Origin: Phreatobacter sp.
Lineage (GTDB): Bacteria; Pseudomonadota; Alphaproteobacteria; Rhizobiales; Phreatobacteraceae
NCBI RefSeq assembly: GCF_030691135.1
Contig: NZ_JAUYFA010000070.1
Coordinates: 1 to 64,000 of the forward strand
Length of the DNA: 64,000 nucleotides
Direction: 5' to 3'
Made by a program: the position numbers and the translations under genes. The notes below the pieces were generated by a model. That model saw only the letters and a program-made list of their open reading frames with translations, searched no databases and was not told the origin of the DNA. The stretch's first letter is position 1, and every line of letters begins with the position of its first letter. This document shows positions 58,081 through 64,000 of this stretch, piece by piece.

Positions 58081-59475
58081 GTGACCATCGAGACCGCCAT
58101 GGTCTTCGTCCTGGGCTTCGTTGTCGCAGCGCTCCTGTCGCTGGCGCTGATGGGGGCCGTATGGCGGCGGGCGGTGCGGCTGACAACCCGACGGGTGGAA
58201 AGCGCCGTGCCGCTGTCGATGGCCGAGATCAAGGCGGACAAGGACCAGGTGCGGGCCGAATCCGCCCTGGCGATCCGGCGCGCCGAGATCGTCGCGGACA
58301 AGCTGCGCGAGGCGGCCAATCTGCAGACGATCGAGATCGCCCGCCGCGTCGAGACCATCCGCGATCTGAATGTCGAGCTCGACGCCCGTGCCGCGCGTAT
58401 CGCCGGGCTGGAAGGCGACAGGACCCGCCTCGAGGCGCAGGTCGCGGCCACGGAGGCGACCGTCGCGGCGCGGGCCGAGGACCTCGCCGGTGCCAGGATC
58501 GAGATCGCCGCAGGCGCAGCCGCCCTTGCCGCGCTGACGTCGGAGCATGAAGCCAAGGTCGCCGAGAGTGACGCCCAGCGGGTCGCGATCGTGGCGCTTC
58601 GCACGCAGGTCGATAACCAGCGCAGCCAGATCGGGAAGTTATCGGCGGATCTTGCCACCGCCGAGGCCGATCTCGCCGGCCACCGGCTCTCCTATGCCGA
58701 AACTTCCAACCTCCTGACCTCCGAGCGCCAGCGCATCGCCGACGTCCAGGCCGCGCTCAAGCGCGAGCAGGAGGGGACTGCGGGTCTGCGCGCAGACCTG
58801 GCCGATACCGGCAGGAAGCTCGCAGAGACGGCGACGCTGCTCACCGCAGAGCGCAAGCGCAGCGGCGAGCAGGCCGGCGAGATCAAGGGATTGCAGGGCC
58901 GGCTGGCGGCGGAGGAGAAGCGCGCCGCCAAGCTGGAGCGCGAGCGCGACAAGCTGCAACTCTCCCTCGCCTCCGAAACCGAGCGGGCGACCCGCGAGCA
59001 GAGCGCCCGCGACGCCGTCGAGCGCAGTCTCGCTCGCATCGAAGCCGATCGCGACCGCGTCCGGAAGGAGGTCGAGGAGGTCAAGGAACGCAGTTCCGAG
59101 GCTGCCCGCCGCCTGCAGATCGCAGCGGAGACCGCCATCGCCGAAAAAAACGTCCTGGAAGGCTCGCTCGCCAATGTCCGCGAGGATCGCACACGGATCC
59201 AGCGCGAGGTGGCGGCGCTGACCCGCTCGGCCGAGAACGTCCTTGTCCGGGAGACGGTGGACGGCGACGAACTCCGCAGCCGGATCGACGACGTGGCCAT
59301 CGAAGTGGCGCGGGTGACGTCCCTGCTTGAGGGGCCTGGCTCGCGCATCGACCAGATCCTCGCCGCCTCCGCACCGACCGGTGCCGGCGGTCGTCGCCGT
59401 CGGAACGATCTGCCGCTCGCAGAGCGCATCCGGGCCGTGCTCGACGCCAGCCGCGGCAACCAGGCCGCAGAATAG
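58081..59475 (+). CDS. Membrane-anchored coiled-coil protein
   Basis: 464 residues. One N-terminal helix (AMVFVLGFVVAALLSLALMG) is followed by a long alanine/arginine/glutamate coiled coil from about residue 60 to 400. The C-terminus has a short conserved-looking tail (ELRSRIDDVAIEVARVTSLL, DLPLAERIRAVLDASR). The start is GTG 58081, preceded by GGGAG; an ATG at 58048 is less likely. It may organise the cell envelope or poles; this type is widespread in Rhizobiales without an assigned function. Confidence 0.7.
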   Translation: MTIETAMVFVLGFVVAALLSLALMGAVWRRAVRLTTRRVESAVPLSMAEIKADKDQVRAESALAIRRAEIVADKLREAANLQTIEIARRVETIRDLNVELDARAARIAGLEGDRTRLEAQVAATEATVAARAEDLAGARIEIAAGAAALAALTSEHEAKVAESDAQRVAIVALRTQVDNQRSQIGKLSADLATAEADLAGHRLSYAETSNLLTSERQRIADVQAALKREQEGTAGLRADLADTGRKLAETATLLTAERKRSGEQAGEIKGLQGRLAAEEKRAAKLERERDKLQLSLASETERATREQSARDAVERSLARIEADRDRVRKEVEEVKERSSEAARRLQIAAETAIAEKNVLEGSLANVREDRTRIQREVAALTRSAENVLVRETVDGDELRSRIDDVAIEVARVTSLLEGPGSRIDQILAASAPTGAGGRRRRNDLPLAERIRAVLDASRGNQAAE

Positions 59476-59548
59476 ACACTTCGGCTTCGATCAGGACCGG
59501 CGCCGCCAGGCAGTTCGGATATCGCGCGTGCAGGTCGCCATGACCCGG

Positions 59549-59574
59549 CTCCCCCTCGCGCGAGCGCGGGGGAG
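59549..59574. terminator. Hairpin between convergent coiled-coil and phasin genes
   Basis: CTCCCCC (59549-59555) and GGGGGAG (59568-59574) form the stem, with the inner palindrome TCGCGCGA. It lies 74 bp after the coiled-coil gene stop and 26 bp before the phasin stop on the other strand, and is followed by TGAAGTTATT. Confidence 0.45.
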
Positions 59575-59599
59575 TGAAGTTATTGCCTCCAGTCCGGTA

Positions 59600-60022
59600 T
59601 CAGCGGCGCGTGAAATTCTGGCGGATTTCCTCGAAGCTCTCCTTCATGCGGTCCTGGATGACCCGCACGGCTTCGGCATTGGATTTCTGCATCAATTCGG
59701 CCATGTCGCGGGTGTTCTTGACCGCGGCCTCCATGGCGCGCTTGGCGAACTCGGTCTGCGCCGCCATGATTTCCTGCGCGCTGCCCGGGAGCTTGAAGCT
59801 CTCGGCGGCCGCCTGAATCTCTTTCACGGCCGTCTCGACGATCTCTTTCTGCTTGGCGGCGACGGCCGTCGCGCCCTCGGCTGCGGCCTTGCCACTGGCA
59901 GCGAGCGCCTCGAGATTCTTGCGGTGATGCTCGACGATCTTCTCCATGTCGACGGCCGGGACCTTCATGTCCTCGCCGAGCTTCTTGAACATGTCGAGCA
60001 TGGCCTGGGGCGTCTGGGTCAT
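59600..60022 (-). CDS. Phasin family protein
   Basis: 140 residues, almost wholly helical: MLDMFKKLGEDMKVPAVDME, then EHHRKNLEALAASGKAAAEG and FAKRAMEAAVKNTRDMAELM. This is the phasin_2/TIGR01841 pattern for proteins coating polyhydroxyalkanoate granules. It lies downstream of the DUF445 gene on the minus strand. No PhaC or PhaR gene is in the window. Confidence 0.85.
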   Translation of the reverse strand: MTQTPQAMLDMFKKLGEDMKVPAVDMEKIVEHHRKNLEALAASGKAAAEGATAVAAKQKEIVETAVKEIQAAAESFKLPGSAQEIMAAQTEFAKRAMEAAVKNTRDMAELMQKSNAEAVRVIQDRMKESFEEIRQNFTRR

Positions 60023-60128
60023 GGAATGTCTCCGCTGCGAGGGACGTTTGGAGGGACGGCGGGCCGCCTGTGACGTGCCGGCCGGAACCGGAGCAGTCCT
60101 TGGACTCTAGGCTTCCCCGGTGACCGTA

Positions 60129-61442
60129 TCAAGAAGCCCGCAACAGCACCTCGATGGTGTGGAGCACCAGGCCTGCAAGCCCGCCGATCAGCGTGCCGTT
60201 GAGCCGGATGTATTGCAGATCGCGGCCGATGTTCAGCTCGATCAGGCGGATCAGCTGCTGCATGTTCCAGGCCTTGACCTGATCGGCGATGAACCGGGAG
60301 GCGCCGCTCTTCTGCTGGTCGACGAGCGTTGACAGCGCCACGACGAAGCCCTCGTTCATCTCCGCCTTCATGCGCGGGTCGGAGGCGAGCTTGGCGCCGA
60401 TTTCCGTCAGGATCGCGGTCATCTGCGCCTCGATCCGCGACTGGGGCGAGGCGACGTCCTTCTCGACATAGGCGATGATGTTGCGCCACAGCGCCTGGGC
60501 GACGTCGCGCAGTTCCTGGCGGCCGAGGACGTCATGCTTGAACTGCTCGGCGCGTGCCTCGTAGTCCGGGCTCTCGCGCAGGCCGACGATGAAGCTCTGC
60601 ACGAAACGATCGAACTCCTGGCGCAGCGCATGGTCGGGATCCTGCTTCACCTCGTCGAGAAAGGTCGATGTGGACCGCAGGATGCGGGAGAGGAGATAGG
60701 CGTCGGCCTTGAACAGGTTGAAGAGTGTCGGCAGTTCCTTGCGGATCTTCTCGCGGATGCCTTCCACCGTCGCCGGGTCGTTCAGGATGCGCTCGACCGC
60801 GCCGATCAGTTCGTCGAGCAGGCGCTGGTGGCGGCGGTCGGCGGTCACGGCGCCGAGGAGTTGCGCCGCCAGGGGGCCGAGCTTGAGGGCATTGACCTGG
60901 TCGGTGAGCCGCTCGGCAAGGAACTCCTTCATCCGCGACTGATCCATGCCGGCAATGGCGTTGGGCAGCAGGTTCACGGCGAAGCGGGAGAGGCTGGCGC
61001 TCTTGGCGGGGTCGGCGAGCCAGGCGGCGATCAGCGCGGCGAAATCCACCTCGCGCAGCTTGGTGCCGACGGGTCCGGGGGCGAGGAAGTTGGTCTCGAC
61101 GAACTTGCCCAGGCTGTCGGCGATGCGCGCCTGGTTCTTCTGGATGATGGCGGTGTGCGGGATCGGCAGCCCCATCGGATGCTTGAACAGGGCGACGACC
61201 GCATACCAGTCGGCGAGACCGCCGATGGTGGCTGCTTCCGCGAAGGCGGCGATGAAGCCGAAGGCGGGGTGACGGTGCTCGAGGAGCTTCGCCGCGATCA
61301 TCACCGTGATGCTGCAGACGAGAAGTGCGGTGGCCACCAGCTTGGCGCGGCGCAGGCCCGCCTCCTTCTCCAGATCCCGCGCCGACAGCGCTGTCGCGTC
61401 GGTCGCGGGCGGGGTCTGGTCGGCTGGCGGGGATGCGGCCAT
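60129..61442 (-). CDS. DUF445 membrane protein
   Basis: 437 residues. Two N-terminal membrane segments (LVATALLVCSITVMIAAKLL and FGFIAAFAEAATIGGLADWY) are followed by the conserved AVVALFKHPMGLPIPHTAII. A long helical domain with QRLLDELIGAVERIL and a C-terminal hydrophobic segment (LNGTLIGGLAGLVLHTIEVL) complete the DUF445 layout. The function is unknown; some family members affect septation or envelope. ATG 61442 gives the usual N-terminus. It is divergent from the second phasin. Confidence 0.85.
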   Translation of the reverse strand: MAASPPADQTPPATDATALSARDLEKEAGLRRAKLVATALLVCSITVMIAAKLLEHRHPAFGFIAAFAEAATIGGLADWYAVVALFKHPMGLPIPHTAIIQKNQARIADSLGKFVETNFLAPGPVGTKLREVDFAALIAAWLADPAKSASLSRFAVNLLPNAIAGMDQSRMKEFLAERLTDQVNALKLGPLAAQLLGAVTADRRHQRLLDELIGAVERILNDPATVEGIREKIRKELPTLFNLFKADAYLLSRILRSTSTFLDEVKQDPDHALRQEFDRFVQSFIVGLRESPDYEARAEQFKHDVLGRQELRDVAQALWRNIIAYVEKDVASPQSRIEAQMTAILTEIGAKLASDPRMKAEMNEGFVVALSTLVDQQKSGASRFIADQVKAWNMQQLIRLIELNIGRDLQYIRLNGTLIGGLAGLVLHTIEVLLRAS

Positions 61443-61534
61443 GCGATCGGTCTCCGGAGGGTGCGATGCGTCAGATAAGCGGAACGTGCGGCGGGAAAAA
61501 GAGTTCAGCGCACCGCTCGTGAATACGGCAGACA

Positions 61535-61568
61535 TGCTGCATTGCACAATAAATGTTGCAATGCAGCA
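61535..61568. promoter_or_regulatory. 34-bp inverted repeat (PhaR-like operator) between DUF445 and phasin genes
   Basis: TGCTGCATTGCA (61535-61546) and TGCAATGCAGCA (61557-61568) are exact 12-bp inverted repeats 10 bp apart. The phasin repressor PhaR of alphaproteobacteria binds CTGC/GCAG-rich sites in front of phasin genes, and this site fits. It lies 79 bp before the phasin start and 93 bp from the divergent DUF445 start. Confidence 0.65.
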
Positions 61569-61646
61569 TAAGACGGTCTATAGCGGAAGTCTCCACCGGG
61601 CCGTCCCGGACGGTGGACCATGGCTCACTGGAGAATGGAGAACGAC

Positions 61647-62135
61647 ATGTTCGATGCAACGATGAAGACGGCCGCCGAGGCCACCCTGACGCAGATGAAG
61701 CAGGCCTTCCAGGGCTTCGCCACCGTCCCCGTTCAGTTCCACGTCGCGCCCGCCGTCGAGGAATTCGCCGCCCGTGGCGCGCAGACGGCGAAAGCCCATC
61801 TCGCCGATGCCGATGCGGCTGCCCGGAAGGCCGCTGCCAGCGCCGAGGCCCTCTCCGTTTCCCTTGCCGGCGCCCATGCCGATCTGACCCGTGCCGCCGT
61901 CGAGAGCGCTGTCGCCAACGCCACCATGGCCATCGATGCGGTCCAGCACGTCCTCGCCGCATCGACCCTGCAGGAGGCGCTGCAGCGCCAGGGCGACTTC
62001 CTCAAGGCGTTCGGCGAGGCGAACCTCACCCGGGCCCAGGACGGTCTCGCCAGGGCGCGCGATGTCGCCACCGACAGCGTCAAGGCGATGCAGGCGGAAG
62101 CGGCGACCTTCACCGCCGGCTTCAAGGCCGCCTGA
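61647..62135 (+). CDS. Phasin-like protein
   Basis: 162 residues, helical and alanine-rich: MFDATMKTAAEATLTQMKQA, AAARKAAASAEALSVSLAGA and LQEALQRQGDFLKAFGEANL. It matches phasin_2-type PHA granule proteins. ATG 61647 has GGAG 8 bases upstream. The PhaR-like inverted repeat lies in its promoter region, and a clear terminator follows. Two divergent phasin genes within 2 kb suggest a PHA-storing organism. Confidence 0.8.
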   Translation: MFDATMKTAAEATLTQMKQAFQGFATVPVQFHVAPAVEEFAARGAQTAKAHLADADAAARKAAASAEALSVSLAGAHADLTRAAVESAVANATMAIDAVQHVLAASTLQEALQRQGDFLKAFGEANLTRAQDGLARARDVATDSVKAMQAEAATFTAGFKAA

Positions 62136-62173
62136 GCCTCATTCTCGGCATCACCGTTCCCCCTCATGAAAAG

Positions 62174-62199
62174 GCCCGCCGGGATCCGTCCCGGCGGGC
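62174..62199 (+). terminator. Intrinsic terminator of the phasin gene
   Basis: GCCCGCCGGGA (62174-62184) pairs with TCCCGGCGGGC (62189-62199), with AAAAG before and TCTTTC after. It begins 38 bp after the phasin stop and can also serve the convergent GNAT gene. Confidence 0.75.
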
Positions 62200-62230
62200 T
62201 CTTTCGTGCGGTGTGGGCGCCGCCGGCGGT

Positions 62231-62767
62231 TCAGAGCGCCGCGGCGAGCTCTTCGGCATCCCGATGATGGCGGGGCACCGCGAGGGCCGGCTCGAAGGGC
62301 AGGCTCAGCAGGCCCGTGACGTCGCCGCCGTCGAAGGTGAACCGCGCTCCGAAATTGCGTGCCAGGGCGCGCATCGCCCGGTTGCCGGCGGTGGAGGTGA
62401 TGCGGAGTTCGGAAAAGCGCGAATAGCGGGCGGCGACCATCACCGTTTCGAACAGTCCGGTACCGATCCCGCCATTGCGGAAGTCGGGCTCGACGGAAAA
62501 GGCGATGTCGGCCGGATGCCCGGCGGAGGGCGGGTGGAGTTCGGCGGTGCCGCGCACCGTGCCGCCCTGGTCGATCCAGGCGAAGACGCGGGTGCGTCCG
62601 GCGAAGCAGCGCGTCGAATAGGCCGTGATGAAGCGGTCGTCCGCGACACCGTTGAACCGCTCGCGCCGCCCCTGCGGATCCAGCCGCAGCAGGTGGTCGC
62701 GGTGGCGTACGGCATCCGGGCCGGAGAGTTCGCGAATCGTGCCGAGCGCGTTGGAGGCTCGTGCCAT
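62231..62767 (-). CDS. GNAT-family acetyltransferase
   Basis: 178 residues. The acetyl-CoA pyrophosphate loop is in FRNGGIGTGLFETVMVAAR (R/Q-x-x-G-x-G variant NGGIGTG). Other GNAT parts are VRGTAELHPPS before it and LRITSTAGNRAMRALARNFG after it. The substrate is unknown. A partial copy of the PhaR-like site lies 60 bp upstream. Confidence 0.8.
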   Translation of the reverse strand: MARASNALGTIRELSGPDAVRHRDHLLRLDPQGRRERFNGVADDRFITAYSTRCFAGRTRVFAWIDQGGTVRGTAELHPPSAGHPADIAFSVEPDFRNGGIGTGLFETVMVAARYSRFSELRITSTAGNRAMRALARNFGARFTFDGGDVTGLLSLPFEPALAVPRHHRDAEELAAAL

Positions 62768-62826
62768 GGTGATCTCCTCGTGAATCGTCGTCCCGAGGCG
62801 TTCACATCCCTAGAAGCCGTAGATTG

Positions 62827-62839
62827 TGCAGTGCAGCAT
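62827..62839. promoter_or_regulatory. Second partial PhaR-like site upstream of the GNAT gene
   Basis: TGCAGTGCAGCAT (62827-62839) matches the right arm of the phasin inverted repeat (TGCAATGCAGCAT) at 12 of 13 positions. A full left arm is not seen, so binding may be weaker. It lies 60 bp upstream of the GNAT start. Confidence 0.4.
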
Positions 62840-62914
62840 GAATGTCAATGGCGCCGCCGCGCGAGGCCGCCCGCATTTCCGCACGCGCCCCATGCGACGC
62901 GGCGAGGGAACCTG

Positions 62915-64000
62915 TCAGCGAGTCGTCTGGGCGCGTCGTGGAACCGGACGGGCCGGAGCGGGAGGATCGCTCCATTCGGCCGGGGCGGCGACGCGGACGG
63001 CGGCGTCCGGTTCGGCCTTCGGCGCGAAAGTCTGCACGGCAAGCCGGGCTGCCACCAGCGTCTGCGGATCGAGGCGGGCTGCGACCTCCTCACGCTTCTT
63101 GGCCGAGTCCTGGTCTCCGCCGGCGGCGGCGAGGGCGAACCACTTGTAGCTTTCGGCCAGGCTCTGGTCGACGCCGAGGCCGCGGGCGTAGAGGATGCCG
63201 AGATTGTACTGGCTGTCGGTGACGCCGTGTTCGGCCGCCCGGCGGAACCATTGGGCGGCGATCTTATAGTCCGGCCGCGGCGTCGCCTGGCCCTGCGCAT
63301 GCATGACGGCGAGGTTGTGCATGGCCTTGGCGTTTCCGGCCTCGCCGGCACGCTCGTAGAGCCGGCGGGCGCGCTCGAAGTCGCGCAGGACGCCGGTGCC
63401 CTTCTCGTAGAGGCTGCCAAGGCGGTACTGCGCCGGGACGATGCCGGCATCGGCGGCGCGCTGGTACCACCTGGCCGCTTCCGCGGCACTGACCGCGACG
63501 CCGCGGCCTTCCAGGTGGCGCGTGCCCATTTCGTGAGCGGCCAGCGGATCGCCGGCATCGGCGGCGGCCTTGAGGGCGGCCGGAACGGACACGGCGCGTC
63601 CCGTGCGGGTGTCGACCGGCTGCCAGCCCGAGGGCGAGAGGGTCATGCCCGGCGGCGGCGTGCGGCCTCCTGTCACCGAGCCGGTGGTCTCCGGCGCGGT
63701 ATCGCTCCCCGGCAGGGCCGGGGTGGGATCGGTCGCGCCGGGGCCTGCGGCAGGCGGCGTCAGTTCGGACGGGGTCGAACTGGTAGAGGCCGGTGACAGG
63801 TTCGAGGCCGGCGCGGGCATGCCGGGCGTCGCCGCGGGAGCGCCGGAGATGGGTGCCGCGGCGGTGGCGTCGATCGATGGAGTCGGGACCGCGGTCTGCT
63901 GCGTCCCGGTGGCGTCGAGCAGGCTGCGGATCTTCGGCACCGTCGCGATGCCGGCCGCGAGCACGAGCAGGGCCGCCGCGATGCCCATCAGGATGGTCTT
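62915..64000 (-). CDS. Sel1-repeat protein (PodJ-like localisation factor), cut by the window end
   Basis: C-terminal part of a longer protein whose start lies beyond the window. The visible part begins with a membrane helix (MGIAAALLVLAAGIATV), then a proline/threonine-rich linker of about 95 residues. Three to four Sel1/TPR-like repeats follow: AARWYQRAADAGIVPAQYRL, ARRLYERAGEAGNAKAMHNL, AAQWFRRAAEHGVTDSQYNL and SYKWFALAAAGGDQDSAKKR. This layout matches periplasmic Sel1 parts of PodJ-type polar proteins in Rhizobiales. The frame is open to the last base. Confidence 0.8.
   Translation of the reverse strand, partial: KTILMGIAAALLVLAAGIATVPKIRSLLDATGTQQTAVPTPSIDATAAAPISGAPAATPGMPAPASNLSPASTSSTPSELTPPAAGPGATDPTPALPGSDTAPETTGSVTGGRTPPPGMTLSPSGWQPVDTRTGRAVSVPAALKAAADAGDPLAAHEMGTRHLEGRGVAVSAAEAARWYQRAADAGIVPAQYRLGSLYEKGTGVLRDFERARRLYERAGEAGNAKAMHNLAVMHAQGQATPRPDYKIAAQWFRRAAEHGVTDSQYNLGILYARGLGVDQSLAESYKWFALAAAGGDQDSAKKREEVAARLDPQTLVAARLAVQTFAPKAEPDAAVRVAAPAEWSDPPAPARPVPRRAQTTR

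Overview
The window is a GC-rich bacterial chromosome segment with tightly packed genes and many 4-bp ATGA overlaps. It looks like an alphaproteobacterium of the Hyphomicrobiales (Rhizobiales). Supporting signs are an FlbD-type flagellar regulator, CtrA-like boxes in front of flagellar genes, an EipA/DUF1134 protein, an FeS-type bacterial photolyase whose cysteine positions match the Agrobacterium enzyme, phasins, and orphan Bug/TctC binding proteins. I cannot name the genus from this alone.

Layout. 1-4.7 kb: gyrB, followed directly by a graveyard of mobile-element debris: a frameshifted IS21 istB, and a mosaic of IS3 orfA, TRAP dctM and IS256 pieces, with one DUF2799 lipoprotein between them. 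4.7-6 kb: a small secreted protein and a DedA protein. 5.9-10.8 kb: a PhnD-like binding protein, histidine kinase and two-domain response regulator, then a Tat-exported sulfite-oxidase-family molybdoenzyme and a cytochrome c. The first three resemble the AioX-AioS-AioR arrangement. 11-18.4 kb: a minus-strand catabolic operon (GST, CoA-transferase, carboxymuconolactone-decarboxylase-like protein, amidohydrolase, crotonase, two-subunit class I fumarase-type hydratase). It is preceded by a GntR regulator and a divergent TctC gene, with a perfect inverted repeat between those two.

18.4-34 kb: YhaN/YhaO-type ATPase and nuclease pair, SDR, FAD monooxygenase, Nudix, ABC-F, a MetX-like hydrolase, NIPSNAP, a cobalt-type nitrile hydratase operon whose alpha subunit has a His-rich N-terminus, and fadD. 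34-47.5 kb: flagellar genes (fhlB, fliK, flhA, fliF-fliG-fliH-fliN-flbD) with an OmpA-family envelope gene pair and small membrane proteins between them. flhA and fliF share the same composite promoter: a CtrA-like box, exactly 6 bp, then a near-identical 19-bp element.

47.5-64 kb: DUF2256, SDR, FeS photolyase, nitronate monooxygenase, DUF2189, an orphan SBP, a PuuE-like deacetylase, a 2-hydroxyacid dehydrogenase, an LpqC-like esterase, a YHS protein, EipA, a coiled-coil membrane protein, two phasins around a DUF445 gene, a GNAT and a Sel1-repeat protein cut by the window edge. A 34-bp perfect inverted repeat precedes the second phasin, and a partial copy lies upstream of the GNAT gene.

The strongest candidates for under-described biology are the AioXSR-like cluster with its molybdoenzyme, the GntR-controlled catabolic operon, the His-tailed nitrile hydratase and the duplicated flagellar promoter. 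All family calls are from reading the sequence; no database search was possible.
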